From NCBI RefSeq assembly GCF_033807575.1, contig NC_084707.1:9224550-9288549 (forward strand): a stretch of 64,000 nucleotides of DNA, written 5' to 3'. This DNA comes from Cydia pomonella (taxonomy: Eukaryota > Arthropoda > Insecta > Lepidoptera > Tortricidae). The notes beneath the pieces are model-generated. The model saw only the letters and a program-made list of their open reading frames with translations, was not told the DNA's origin and made no database searches. A program made the translations under genes and the position numbers. Positions 1 through 12,118 of the stretch are shown one piece after another (the first letter of the stretch is position 1; each line of letters starts with the position of its first letter).

Positions 1-2
1 GA

Positions 3-113
3 CGGATGCAGAATAATAAAGAAGATATGCGTCTAGATCCCACTTGTCTCGAACATCGACGCAGTAAGAGTATATCGAAGAAGGCCGGCCGGATGCATTG
101 TTATTTTTATTGA
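3..113 (+). CDS. possible last exon of a gene entering from the left edge
   Basis: Of the three plus-strand frames at the left edge, only this one stays open, for 36 codons, before a TGA at 111-113. The reading contains RMQNNKEDMRLDPTCLEHRR and ends in RMHCYFY. An AT-rich tail follows with a TTATTAAAGG stretch near 165. The composition is more balanced than the downstream DNA, which fits a terminal exon, but I recognise no family and an open frame this short can occur by chance. Confidence 0.25.
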   Translation, partial: RMQNNKEDMRLDPTCLEHRRSKSISKKAGRMHCYFY

Positions 114-2400
114 TTTGACGCTAAATGTTATTGAAAATTATTTTGTACAACTGTTTTTTCCTTTATTAAAGGTATATATATATATATATACGAATAGGTT
201 AATTTTATACTTAATTTGTTTTGTTTGCCCGCATATTCTCGACTTGCTCTAATCGTGGTGTGATATATATATTTTTGTACTGTTACTATCTGAAATAATT
301 ATAGGCGGTATGTATTGACTGAAACTGATTTCAGTCTGTGATTTTTTTCCAGCACATGCACAATATGGTATAGTGTTTATTTTTATTTTAGACCGAGATA
401 AATACGCCTAAACAATTACACATGATATATCATAATTTTTCCTAAACTGCATGTTTTACATTTCATTTAAATCATTACCACTGTTTCCAAGAACCCATTA
501 AAATGCACATATGTAAATGTTTTCTTATTTCAACTTCCTTTTATAATGTAATAACACGGATAAACCTAATTATCCTCAGACATACATAAGAGAAAATATC
601 AATGATATCAGTCAGCAACTCTACATTATCGCTGTATTATTAGATGTACTTTAATAAGCTCGTGCAACACTATTCTGAAGCACTGTGTTTATTCAGATCA
701 GATGGCTGAGCGATCTCTGTGATTACTAAATTCATATCGGTAATCGCTAATTTACGGGGTGCACGCGTCACGAGTCACGACTTGGATGCGCTTGGAGGCG
801 CTTGGATGCACAAACATAAACGTAACTTAGAAAAGTATAACATTATGCGTAATTAAGGATCACACTAATATTGGTTGGCCTCCAGCGACACTTGCATCGC
901 AGACTGCACAGTCCTGCCCGGCCTCCTCGCGTCACGTGACTAATGCTCCAGCTTATAGGTTAATTTTTATACTTAAGCAAAACAAGATTGCGAAACTGAA
1001 AAGGAAACTGCACGTTTATGTCAATTTGCCTAGAATGCAAGATAATAGCGACGCATTTCAATGCGCTGGCCAGGCCGCGCGCCTCGCATGCCAAGTGAAG
1101 CCCGTGGAAAAATAGCCTCACGATGTACACGCATTGCGTACCGAGTGATATGAGTTATGGCATCGCTAACAGCTGCACTTAATGAATCATGCTCACTGCA
1201 CGACAGATTTCTCTGAGTTTTTTATCTTACATGTTGGGAAGTGATTGTGAAGATTGCCTCTGATACGTATACAGGTGTTTTATCGAACAGTCAGTTTGTA
1301 GCATGGGTAAAGGGTGCAGGGATCGCTTATACCACAGCTGATAACAAAAATTAACTATTGTTCCCAGAAAATATTTCCAAAAAATGACGCTATAACGGAC
1401 CTTATTGATTGAATTTTATCTATTTATGAATTAGTTAATAAATAACAACAATGCATTGTTCAGTGCACATCCTCCAATCAACTTGAACTTTTACACCCTG
1501 ATGACAATGAGAAATATTCGCTACAAGACCAAGTCCTCGTCTTCGTACGTGACTATTATCATAAACGTCAGAGGTTATTGGAAATAGCTCTGAATAGTAC
1601 TATCGCTTAGGGCTACCACATAAGATTATTGTAAAGTCCTGAATACTATAAATACCCAATTTTTACAATTAAACAAAATTCTATGTGAATCAAATCGACC
1701 ACCATACAGTACCTAACATTAAAAAGGAAGGAGCACGAATTTTTATTCGACACTTGACATTCCGAAAGTACGTAGCTGAGACTACGACATGTGCAAGTAA
1801 GTAGCAACATCCGAAAGAATTCAAAAATGTTCAGTCTTTCCTTTTATCATAACTTACTTTTTTTTTACTCTAACTATATTCTAACCCTGCACCAACTAGA
1901 TATTTCGGTTTAGCCCATGGTTGACTGGTAGAGAATGCCTTCTGACATTAAGTCCGCTATTTGTCCTCTTCATGTATTGTGAAATAAAGTTTAAATAAAT
2001 AACCCTGACGCTCCGTCCGGACGCCGAAGTCTCGACAAACAAGCAAACTTCTTAGCATGTTGGGAAAATCGAGACGTCTGCAAACCCTAATCGCGTAGGG
2101 TCTAATTAGCAAAGCACGGCGCGATTGTTTTGGAGGTGTAATCACCGGCGACCTTAGCCCGCTTACGTCGCATCTGTCAGCAGTCAGCTGAGCAGACACG
2201 CCGGCGCGGTCGATTGCGGTTTCAGGAGGTCCCATTTCGGTGACCTGCGAGAACCAAGCTAGTATTTAGGTAGGTATTCTAACAAACGTTAGAATTTAAT
2301 AGGTTCAATGTTACAAACAATCATAAGGCAGTTCTGAAAAGTTAAAGTTTCACCGATATGAATACGATATGATATGTTTGCTACACAGTCATTCCTGTAT
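114..2400. other. non-coding AT-rich DNA, no gene seen
   Basis: No exon or repeat family is recognisable here. A (TA)n microsatellite lies at about 173-190. Short open frames, such as a 92-codon minus-strand frame ending at 1957, show no family motif. Confidence 0.5.
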
Positions 2401-2595
2401 CACTACACCTAAGGGGACTTTAGGCCGCCGCGTCTGTCTGTATGTATGTTCGTGATGAACTCAAAACCTACTGAACGGATTTTCATGCGGTTTTCACCAA
2501 TCAATAGAGTGATTGTTGAGGAAGGTTTAGGCGTATAATTTGTTAAGGTTTTGTGTAACCTGTGCGAACTTGCGAAGCCGGGGCGGGTCGCTAGT
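2401..2595 (+). repeat. Helitron-like 3' end
   Basis: The stretch runs from CACTACACCTAAGG through TCTGTCTGTATGTATGTTCG and ACTGAACGGATTTTCATGCG to GCGAAGCCGGGGCGGGTCG, ending in CTAGT at 2591-2595. A GC-rich segment just before a CTAGT end is what a Helitron 3' terminus looks like, and I know this text as a common dispersed insect repeat. No Rep/helicase coding is present. The Helitron label is inference. Confidence 0.45.
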
Positions 2596-3189
2596 ATATC
2601 TATAAATCCACTCTAAGTACGAGTATATACTTCTGTGCTCAAAAGATGTAACTTTTTCAATAGCACGATTTTGACGAATTGCGAGTTCACAGTTCGGGGC
2701 GAACTACTAGTACCTAAGTAATGTTTTAGACTTTGTAGTAAATGATGAATAGTTATGTTAAGTACTTACGTATATTTTTTGATATTTTATTTATACCAGC
2801 TATAACATACTTGTTAGAACGTGACAGGCATAGTGACAAGTGATAAAAATGTGACCGTGTTACAGGCGCTGAACACTTATTGTTACATGAACATGACTAA
2901 ATCTAAGGAGCATTCAACTAACAATAATAAATTAATGTTCAAGTTTAAATTTAGTATTTAAATGAGAAACCCTGAAGAAAAAGACCTCGATTTTTTTTGG
3001 AATAAGTATGACCTGCCTGCATAAAATATCAAATTAGACGTGCATTATGCATTAGAAATGCACACAAAAATACCATTTTCTGTGTTCGGTGTCTGTTCAC
3101 CCATACGTCTGATGGTGATGGTACTAGAAAGTTGGAATTGATCATATCTTGTAGGTAACCTAGGCACTAATTATTTACGATCGATTTAC

Positions 3190-3670
3190 GACTGCGTTGA
3201 TGCGTTCCAGATGTGGTGTTGGAGGAAAATGCTGCAGGTTCCAGCAGATTCCTTGGACTGCATGTCGAGAAACATGTCGATCTTACGCGAATTGAACATC
3301 AAAACCTCTCAACTATCTTACGCGGAATACTGTAATGTTTCGGTCACATCGTAGACAGAAACCGCCAATTGTAGTTTAAATAATGAATGGAAATATTACG
3401 TGACTTTTTATAATTGAGAAACATTTTTTTTTTTACTTTTTGTTTGGCATTTGTCTATGTAAGACTGTCATCTTGGCTAGGTCCCCAGGAAAAAAGGCTC
3501 AGGATCTTCACTCATAATCGTTACTTGCAAAGTTGATGGCAAACGACCTAAAGACTTCAACCCGATAAGGTGGGCAGATCAAGTCCGTTCCACATTGAAC
3601 ACCTAGCTTCACGTCGCGCCTCAAGAAGTCAAATGCAGGCACAGATTGCGGGACATGGTCAGAGAAGCTG
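3190..3670 (+). mobile_element. RTE-type LINE, decayed C-terminal fragment
   Basis: Translation across frame breaks gives CVDAFQMWCWRKMLQVP, then LNIKTSQLSYAEYC-like and RWADQVRSTLNT segments. These match the usual end of RTE-type endonuclease/reverse transcriptase proteins (DAFELWCWRRML..., then RPRRRWxD-like). Stops and frameshifts break it up and no catalytic domain remains, so it is a dead 5'-truncated copy. Confidence 0.6.
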
Positions 3671-3842
3671 AGCTTCCTGCCGGTGAGTAAAGTTGCCAGA
3701 GCTCAAGGAGGGTGCGGAGTTTTAGGGTCGGCAACGCGCATATAATTCCTCTGTGTAACAGGCAAGCGTCCATAGGCTACGGAGACTGCTTACCATCAGG
3801 CGGGCCGTAAGCTTGTTTGCCACCGACGTTGTATAAAAAAAA
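3671..3842 (+). mobile_element. LINE 3' tail with CTTACCATCAGG motif
   Basis: The segment carries GGTCGGCAACGCGCATATAA, CATAGGCTACGGAGACTGC and CTTACCATCAGGCGGGCCGT, ending in GTTGTATAAAAAAAA. The same 3' motif recurs at 28930-29020 and 60598-60880, and in a diverged form at 20430-20495. It is an insertion fragment with no open frame. Confidence 0.6.
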
Positions 3843-6800
3843 GTGTTCACGACCCTCAGCAACGAGCAACACGACGCGAGGAGAACTAATTATTTACTGA
3901 AAATATAAATACAACGGACTCCTCGACATGCTTTTGGCCGGTTTTTAGGCAAGATTCTTATGGTGCAGTAAGTTCGTGTTCTCTCACTCTCACTGAGCAT
4001 GCGTGAGCGAGATGAAAGTGTTTAAACGTTGCAAAATTTAAAATTTTGTAAGTCAATTAAATAAGAAAGTAACCGATACGTTCCCTAAAACAGTATATTG
4101 CCGATTTTTAATAGCAATTTTGATATTTTTAGGTTTTGTGCATAATTTGTAACAAATGGCATTGTATAACATACAACATAACAAATTGTTCGTAATTTTT
4201 TTTTATCGAGCGTAAGTCAAAAACTCAGGATTCGAATCGATACAGGCCCTCGAGAAAGGCCTCAAGATTGTTCATTGAATTTATGGCAGCTGTATTGTGG
4301 TCCAAAAAAGCGCTGTGACTTTTTTTTTAATCCGTTTTCTGAACCTACTGTACCTAATAAAAATATTACTTACAATAAGAACACGAATTAATTTAACAAT
4401 ACGAAAGGTCAAAAAGTAGATAATCTTTGAAATGGATTCTACTTCCGCGAAGATTAAAAACCACTTTCCTATATAGCAAGGTTTTATTTATAATTGCATT
4501 TTTATCAATATAGCAGCTCTTCGTGCCAATTGAGACCTTGCTAAGGACAGTAAGGATACTATTAAGAGGTCGATATCGTCTTACTGAGTGGTGTCAGGTC
4601 AAATGAGCACTTCGTTTCGTCCTAGCACTCCTAGCCCGAGCCTGATGGAAAACGTGTACCATTTGTCACTTATAAAGATAAATGGACAATTTACGACTAT
4701 TAAATTACCAAGCAGTGAAGATATATATTTCATAATGGTTTGATGGTATGGTTTTGATTTATAAATACAAATAAAATCGGAAAGTAGAGCAAACTATTTG
4801 TGCCTTTAGCTTTTAAAAAATAATTAAAGAGGGAAATTGTTTTTGACATTTTTGATGTGAAGGTTTGATTTGAGTGATGCTTGATGCTTAAATAACGATT
4901 ATTTTACTTTATTTCATCCTCGCATGTTTGGAGAAAAGCACTATATATGCCTCAGCAGGAATAGCAAAATAGATTTCGTAGATTCGTATTCTTTGTCTGA
5001 ATCTGCTACGCATTGTCCAACTACTACAAATACTCATCAAAATTGCCATTTCCCAGACTCTCCAGATAATTGTACGCAATTTTTATTACACTTCTGATAA
5101 AAATAAGAAGCCGATATTTGGCATGTTAACGTTTAATAAGTTAATAACTTAGCTTTAAACAATTCGACGGTATATACTCGTAATACAGATTTCAACAGGT
5201 TATTAATGTAGCTGCCAAACTCGTCACGTCCCCGACAAAGTAGAACATTTTTTGGAATGCCCAACAACGTGTACCTACCGCTTATATCTCAAAATAGAGT
5301 TAGTATTTAACTTAAGGCAATAGAATTTTAAATTTTACTAATAGTAGAAATGTGCAGGGACGCAAATTTTTTACTGTAAAGATATCAGTATTCAAACGCA
5401 TGGCCCACTTGTACCCCTTGACAGTCGCAAGTATGACTGTTCTTGTACAATCACATTTTTACCATAACGCATCCGTCCCAACCACGTGACAACTCTTAAC
5501 TAATCAATTAGCTAAATACTTAATTAACAACTTCGTGTTTAAATAATGAACCCAACCCACTTTTGCATAACTTAGTGACAGTTCTTCGCACGGCCCTTAG
5601 AAGATAATAATGCGTTTCCATTGTTTGGGCCAGGTCATTAGCTCTATGATATAGTATCAAAAGAAATAAAATTATGACCGTACACACCGTACGACTTAAA
5701 GTATACACATGTTTTAAAGTTTTAGGCGGTAGCATATATTAAACAATTTGGCGCAAAGGTTTTGCCTAATGTCTATAGTCGCACAAAACTGACCGCGAGG
5801 TTCGGCTTGCGTCGTCGCCTCGCTCTTAGGGAAAATATATGACAATAAATACACTCCTGGTTTTTTACAACGAAAAAAAAAATACTGCTGTGAGGTGATG
5901 ACGTCCTTAAATAATTAACTATAACCCAATTTGGCAAAAGAGAGGCTACAACAAAAGTGGCAATATTTGGTGTCACGCTACTCCGGCTATCAGGGGCACT
6001 GAGCCTGCGTAGTTAGGTACAAACAAACTCATTCAATTCTTTGCTGTTGTACAACAACTTTTTGTCTTCCTATCTCAAGCACCTCGTATTTCTCGAGCTG
6101 TCGTGAGCAGCATACCTACCCACCTCATTCGACATTCCAGATTTTGTTAAGTCTTTATAACTCCAAACAGTAATCGTCTCCTAGCTGACGTCAAACTTTA
6201 CTTATGTTACACTTCCATAAATCAATAGCGCGTCTTACGATTGATTGCCCAACTCGCCTTTCTTCTAGCCGTTAGGTATTAAATTGAAAATCGATTAATG
6301 TCTATCCTAGGCTAAGGTCGCTGACCTAATTTCCGGCTTAGTGTTATTAACTTCCAAGGTCGTTTAGATGCACCGTGATACATATTGACCTTGCTGCCGC
6401 GCCATGGGAATGAGAGACAAGTTAATTATAGACTGTCAATTTCTAAATAACGTCGCTTGTTTTCACGAACGTGTTGCAATCTAGGGTTATTGTAAAGCTA
6501 TCATGTGAGTTCACAAAAACTAATAGAAGGTTATACTATTGACACTGTATTTTGGCCCATTTGGTCTAATTACGAGTAAAGCTGATAAAACAGATATTCA
6601 TATTAAATTGCGCGCAACTTAAAACTACTTCCAGAGGGCCGTTTACAAACGTCTGTAATCTGAAACACAAGTGAGTGTGTCTCTTTTTAACAAATACGGT
6701 AGTAAGCAGGGGATATGCGCTAGTACCTTTATATTTTTTACCTATAAATAGATCGCCTAATCCTAGCGATCCCTGATTGAATCTCACTTTCATTGTTCAT

Positions 6801-7118
6801 ACTGTGGTAAACACATTCAATTCCCGACGGACTAACAAGCTGTCAAAAATATACGTTTATAACATAAACAGAGGTAGGCAAAGAAAGCAATAAATATGTA
6901 ATAAAGGCTGTCCAGAAGTATAAAAGTAATAATAAGACATAATGAAAAACGGGTGAAGTTCGTTTTAAGAAGATTCCGGGAAGAAACAGGACAAACACGG
7001 TACCTCGAAATATTAACCTAGTTAAATCGACATAAGACTCCTTTAATGTCCGTCATTGTGGCAGCGGTTAAATTAAAAGTAGGTAACAAAGTCTTCTCTA
7101 GCCAGAATGAAATAAAAA
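3843..7118. other. non-coding AT-rich DNA, no gene seen
   Basis: I see no exon, RNA gene or recognisable mobile element in these 3.3 kb. The short minus-strand open frames between 5520 and 6793 have neither splice-flanked structure nor family motifs. Confidence 0.45.
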
Positions 7119-7803
7119 CCGGCCAAGAGCATGTCTGGCCACGCTCAGTGTAGGGTTCCGTAGTTACTCTTCCGTCACAATAAGCTAAACTGGAACTTAA
7201 AGTATAGTGAATTGTTAACCAAGGGATGAAACGGTACCTTTCACCCGAGTTAAACAAATAGGCAAATTTGCATAATCAGTACCTAATTAAAGTAAGTCTT
7301 TTTACTATGAAGGGAAAACTTTTTGCGGTAACTCAAAAACAGCTAAACTGATCATGTCCGCTATAGTTTTCATTTAATGTCTTTCTTAAGCTCTACTTCC
7401 ACGATTTTTTTCATATTTTTTGGACATATGGTTTAAAAGTTAGAGGGGGGGGGACACATTTTTTTTTTCTTCCGGAACGATTATCTCCGAATATATTCAC
7501 TTTATCAAAAAATGTTTCTTGAAAACCCCTATTAGTTTTAATATACCTTTCCAACGATACCCCACACTCTAGGGTTAAAGCGAAAAAAAAAATTCACCCC
7601 CACTTTACGTGTAGGGGAGGTACCCTAAAAAAAAATTTTTAGATTTTGTTGTACCTACGACTTTGTCGGCTTTATTGATTTATATATCCATGCCAAATTT
7701 CAGCATTCTATCACTAACGACTACGGAGCAAAGCCTCGGACAGACAGACAGACGGACATGGCGAAACTATAAGGGTTCCTAGTTGACTACGGAACCCTAA
7801 AAA
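7119..7803 (-). repeat. GGGTTCCGTA / CTTGGCCGG dispersed element
   Basis: On the minus strand the element starts TTTTTAGGGTTCCGTAGTC, continues GCCATGTCCGTCTGTCTGTC, and ends with a second GGAACCCT motif and CATGCTCTTGGCCGGTTTTT. Two more copies of the family lie at 8428-9382 and 16205-16484. It contains no coding sequence. A poly-G run lies at about 7444-7453. Confidence 0.6.
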
Positions 7804-8427
7804 GAACGATCTAGGTTTAAAAGCATATATGAAACATATTGCTTCTAGATATATAAGGGACCAAGAGGAACGTGCCAAAAGAGGTAGCCAAAAAGTTTAT
7901 AAAAGTTGACTAAAAAACGTACTTCAACGATTTATTATGTTCCGGCGAATCCCAATAATGTTCATGAAGGAAATTATTCCATACAACCATTCATTAATTT
8001 CCAAATTTTACCAAAAGCCAAATATTTTTACGAAATGTTTTGTATGGCCAAAGGAGTGGCTGCAAAATTGTGAAAAGCGGCATAATGAGTCGGGCCGCGA
8101 ACAATTTAAGAAAAATAGTATTTTATACAATCGTGATATAAAAGAGAGCTTTTCAGTCGAGTAACGTGTTTAATCAAAGAGCAAGCTTCTTTAAAAGTAG
8201 AGTAGCCTAAGTAAGGTACGAGATTAAAAAGCTTGTTTATATCACTAATGTATACAATACTTTTTGTACGAGTCGTCTAAAATAATACTTTTCGTATTAT
8301 AACACCTAATTAATGAAAATTGCTAAGTATCTTAGTAGACAACAATGTAGTACGAAAGACATAAACGCGCGACTATTTGTTGCCCGTTTAGTCTTTTTTA
8401 TGGGAGCGCGGCGACAAGTGATTGGTC
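7804..8427. other. no gene recognised
   Basis: A 75-codon plus-strand open frame at 7937-8164 begins MFRRIPIMFMKEIIPYN and has lysine- and asparagine-rich AT-biased composition. It shows no domain, signal peptide or splice context, so I do not call it a gene. Confidence 0.4.
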
Positions 8428-9382
8428 TTTTTAGGGTTCCGTAGCCAAATGGCAAAAAACGGAACCCTTATAGATTCGTCATGTCCGTCTGTCTGTCCGA
8501 TTCTGTCACAGCCACTTTTTTCCGAAACTATAAGAGCTGTACTGTTCAAACTTAGTAAGTGGATGTATTCTATGAACCGCATTAAGATTTTCACACAAAA
8601 ATAGAAAAAAAAACAATAAATTTTGGGGGTTCCCCATACTTAGAACTGAAACTCAAAAAATAGGATAGGTCTTCAAAAATGATATTGAGGTTTCTAATAT
8701 AATTTTTTTCTAAAATGAATAGTTTGCGCGAGAGACACTTCCAAAGTGGTAAAATGTGTGTCCCTCCCCCCCCCCCCCCCGTAACTTCTAAAATAACATA
8801 ATGAAAAATCTAAAAAAAATATATGATATACATTGCCATGTAAACTTCCACCGAAAATTGGTTTGAACGAGAACTAGTAAGTAGTTTTTTTTTAATACGT
8901 CATGAAATTTAAAAAAAAAAATTTTTTTCTTCATACCCATACGTGTGGGATATCTATGGATAGGTCTTCAAAAATGATATTAAGGTTTCTAATATCATTT
9001 TTTTCTAAACTGAATAGTTTGCGCGAGAGAACCTTCCAAAGTGAAAAAAAGTGTCCCCCCCCCCCCCCCTGTAACTTCTAAAATAACAGAATGAAAAATC
9101 TAAAAAAAATATATGATATACATTACCATGCAAACTTCCACCGAAAATTGGTTTGAACGAGATCTAGTGAGTAGTTTTTTTTAATACGTCATAAAATTAA
9201 AAAAAAAAAATATTTAGGTTCCTAATATCATTTTTTTCTAAACTGAATAGTTTGCGCGAGAGACACTTCCAAAGTGGTAAAATGTTGAACAAGATCTAGT
9301 TACTAGATTTTTTTTTAATACGTCTTAAATTGTACGGAACCCTTCATGCGCGAGTCCGACTCGCACTTGGCCGCTTTTTTAT
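8428..9382 (+). repeat. GGGTTCCGTA / CTTGGCCGC dispersed element with internal tandem units
   Basis: Plus-strand copy of the 7119-7803 family. It starts TTTAGGGTTCCGTAGCC, carries CATGTCCGTCTGTCTGTCCG, and ends TGTACGGAACCCTTCATGC followed by CGAGTCCGACTCGCACTTGG. Between the ends, a unit with TTTGCGCGAGAGACACTTCC and GTAACTTCTAAAATAACA appears about three times, which makes this copy longer than the one at 16205-16484. Confidence 0.6.
8655..9335 (+). repeat. tandem repeat, about 290-base unit, two full copies and one partial
   Basis: Units begin near 8664 (TAGGTCTTCAAAAATGATAT), 8962 (the same words) and 9215 (a shortened copy). The first two carry a poly-C run (about 8766-8780 and 9055-9069) followed by GTAACTTCTAAAATAACA, and ATACGTC with poly-A near their ends. 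The array sits entirely inside the dispersed element. Confidence 0.6.
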
Positions 9383-10180
9383 AGTTGACTACCGCGGATC
9401 GAAATGAATAGATGAGTTGGGAGCCTATACACGAAAAATACGTAATTATAGTTTGGTATATACGAAATCTTAATTCAATCATTACAAGGGCGCAAATTCG
9501 GTAATAATTTAATAAATATTGTTACATTTTTCAACCAAAAATTTAAATTATTTTATTGTAATGTTTACCTTATACCTATTTTTAAAATAAATCTGGTACA
9601 CCCACTCTCTTTACTTCTGGTACACCCACGTACCCTGGTCATTGACCAACCTACCTACAACCATCAAAAGAACGCAACTTACTACAGAGCCTACCAATTC
9701 TTATTATTTGCTTGTCTGTGATGGGAATGAACTGAGCAAATTTAATTTGCGAGTTATAGGAGAGCACAATCGCAAACGCAAACCGACGAGTCCTCGCCTG
9801 AGGTTGGCCCGATCGTGAGCTGACATTATATACTAATTTACTTTACACTGAACGTAAAATGAATTGATTTAACATTAGTATAGTTTTATATAAGGTCACG
9901 GTTGCTTTTCTTCGTTTTATAGTAAGAGGTGTTGCACAGGGTGCCTGTTGAGCCAAACTGCTGTAACATACTACGACACAACGTTTCCTTCTACATAATC
10001 CAGTAACTTTGTCGCCATTTGCGTAAAATCTTAATGACAGATTGTGTAATGTTGGCTCAATGAAAAATCCAAGTTTGTCACCTCGAACACCGAACGCAAC
10101 TTTGTAAAAAATCAATAGAGCCGCTAATTTTTTTTTTAGTTTCGGGTGATTATAACTGTACTAACCGTGCCTACTCCCAA
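9383..10180. other. no gene recognised
   Basis: AT-rich DNA without exon-like segments. A 90-codon minus-strand open frame at 9843-10115 lacks any recognisable motif. Confidence 0.4.
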
Positions 10181-10740
10181 AGGGGGGATAAGCAAATTTT
10201 TGTTAATATTGGATTTAAAATATCTTTTGTCACACGTCATGTGACCCAAGTTGAAACGACATTCAAGATTCTGATGACGTCACAACTCTCGGTTTGGCAC
10301 TGTTGACATCAACCAAGACACCCCCGTTGTCTGATCTCAGTACAAAATTTAACGCTCGAGCTGTAGCCATTTTGGTGGTGGGCAAGCTGTGTATGTGAGC
10401 GTATATATGTGTATGTTTTTAGTACGCTTTTAGGGATGCGGAATTGACGATTTTAATCATTAATTGAAACTTCGATATCTTCACTAAAAGTGAACACATA
10501 TAAAATGCAAATAATAAATACTTTCTGATATAATAAAATAACTCAATTATTGCGGAAAACATATTTTATTAGTTGGTTAAAAACCCACACATACACAGCT
10601 TGGTCACCACCTAAATGGCTACAGCTTGAGTATCAAATTTTGTACTGAGAACAGACAATGGGGGGTCTCAAACCGTAAACTGTGACGTCACAAAGCATCT
10701 GTCAAAATATATTTTGTTAATTTAACATATCTAGCCATAA
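10181..10740. mobile_element. long-inverted-repeat element (non-autonomous)
   Basis: The left arm around 10310-10420 carries CTCAGTACAAAATTTAACG, GAGCTGTAGCCATTTTGGTG and GCAAGCTGTGTATGTGAG. It is answered on the other strand at about 10585-10670 by CACATACACAGCTTGG, CACCACCTAAATGGCTACAG and CAAATTTTGTACTGAGA. Weaker pairing extends outward to the TGACGTCACA words at 10273 and 10683. There is no coding capacity. The outer ends are approximate. Confidence 0.55.
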
Positions 10741-10799
10741 AGCAACGTCTGGTTAATATCAAACGTTTTACAAGCGAAGCGTTTCAAAAAATTGTAATC

Positions 10800-11170
10800 A
10801 ACCTTATTCCAAGCTCTGTTCTCCTGCATGTAGCTCTGTCTTCGGCCTTGCATTTAAACGCGCTGTAATCGGACGCTTTGGGCCTTCGGCCTTATGTAGT
10901 TCGGCTTTCGTTTTCATTAAAAGTTGGCCATGAATGCATTTTGCTTTTCTCTCGCAAGTCTTGCCCCTAGCCTCGAACTGAAGTCCGAATCTTATGCTCC
11001 GGGTCATCAGCTCTATGCAGAGCTTGCTTTTCGGCCTTGTTTTTTAAAACACAGCCATTTGTTCTTGTCCGAGCTCAGCTCTTCTGATCTTCTATCTTTT
11101 GGTCCCCTATGAACGTGGCCCGCAGGAAGGCTTCAGCCTCACGTACATTTGACCTTTGGTTCGATTCCAA
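10800..11170. repeat. GC-richer dispersed repeat fragments
   Basis: The sequence is rich in words such as GGGCCTTCGGCCTTATG, TCTATGCAGAGCTTGCTTTT and CGGCCTTGTTTTTTAAAACA. Similar words (CTATGCAGGGCTTGAC, GGCCTATGGGCCTTGC) recur at 44340-44515, which suggests a dispersed family. No transposase was seen, and the class is unknown. Confidence 0.35.
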
Positions 11171-11201
11171 GCTCTTCTTTCCCGTCTCTGGGTTATAGAT
11201 A

Positions 11202-11294
11202 ACAGCGAAAATCGAAGTTCGTTAATTGCGAGCATATTTCTCTGTCAACAGAGAAAGATCCCCGCAATTTGCGAATTTCGGTTTTCGCGGTAGG
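11202..11294. repeat. foldback element, CTACCGCGAA family
   Basis: The sequence from about 11202 (AACAGCGAAAATCGAAGTTCG) pairs with CGAATTTCGGTTTTCGCGG, which ends near 11290. CTCTGTCAACAGAG lies at the centre. Related palindromes lie at 44566-44669 and 51948-52067. Confidence 0.5.
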
Positions 11295-12118
11295 CCCCCT
11301 GGGAACTGCACGGGAAGGGAACGCGCCGAGTACGTACGAGTATAAATGCTGTGGTGGTATTCCCTTTTATTTGCTATTTACATGATATCCACTAACAGCC
11401 CCTGTTCAGGGCAACCTAATATTGTGACGTGACGGACGGGTAACTATGGAACCTAATATTGAGCATGGCCCGCCATGCTCTTGGCCTGCACTTATTATTT
11501 TTATGAAACTGCAATTTGGGTTAAAAAAAAGGTTAACCAAGTGCGCCAAAACTCAATCTCGCTCTACCCTGATCGAGCCGGCGCTGCCTGTACGATTTCG
11601 AGGCACAATAAGTTGAAGGCTACGGGGCCTACGGGAGGTTCGGAGATCAGTGCCGGAGCGCGGAGTAACAAATTTGAATTTGGAACGACGGTAATCAGAG
11701 CCTGAAGGATCAAATAAAATTGAAAACAAAGTACAGAGAATACGCAAGGATCGATGTTTACGAATAGGGAGCCAAGTTAAGTTTTTTACGATAAGCGGAG
11801 ATTAAACGATGGTTCCGAAAAAAACACTATGAAGGTTCGCTACCGGGCTACAATATGCGTCGTTGTGATTAAGTAGCAATTTACAAGAAAGTTACAGAAA
11901 TAGGTAGGTTTAATTTCATTTCTATGAGTTTGATTATCAAATGAATACCAATGTACTAGCCATTTCAAAAGTGATGTAAAGTCGAATATCATTGTAGAAT
12001 CATCATGGAATCACGAGTATCATCATAGTCTGGGAGCCCAAGAGGGGAATTTTGTAGTTACTTGAGCGCGTCAGATTAAGATACGAGTGATATCTTGCTA
12101 CCCCGCGGAGACTACGTA
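11295..12118. other. no gene recognised
   Basis: This holds overlapping short open frames on both strands at 11475-11747 without motifs. The segment ends at the TA target site of the Tc1-type element. Confidence 0.4.

Noticed and set aside
8655..9335. Regular repeat array considered as CRISPR or satellite
   Set aside because: Units of about 290 bases with no spacer pattern, inside a transposable element, in a eukaryotic genome.
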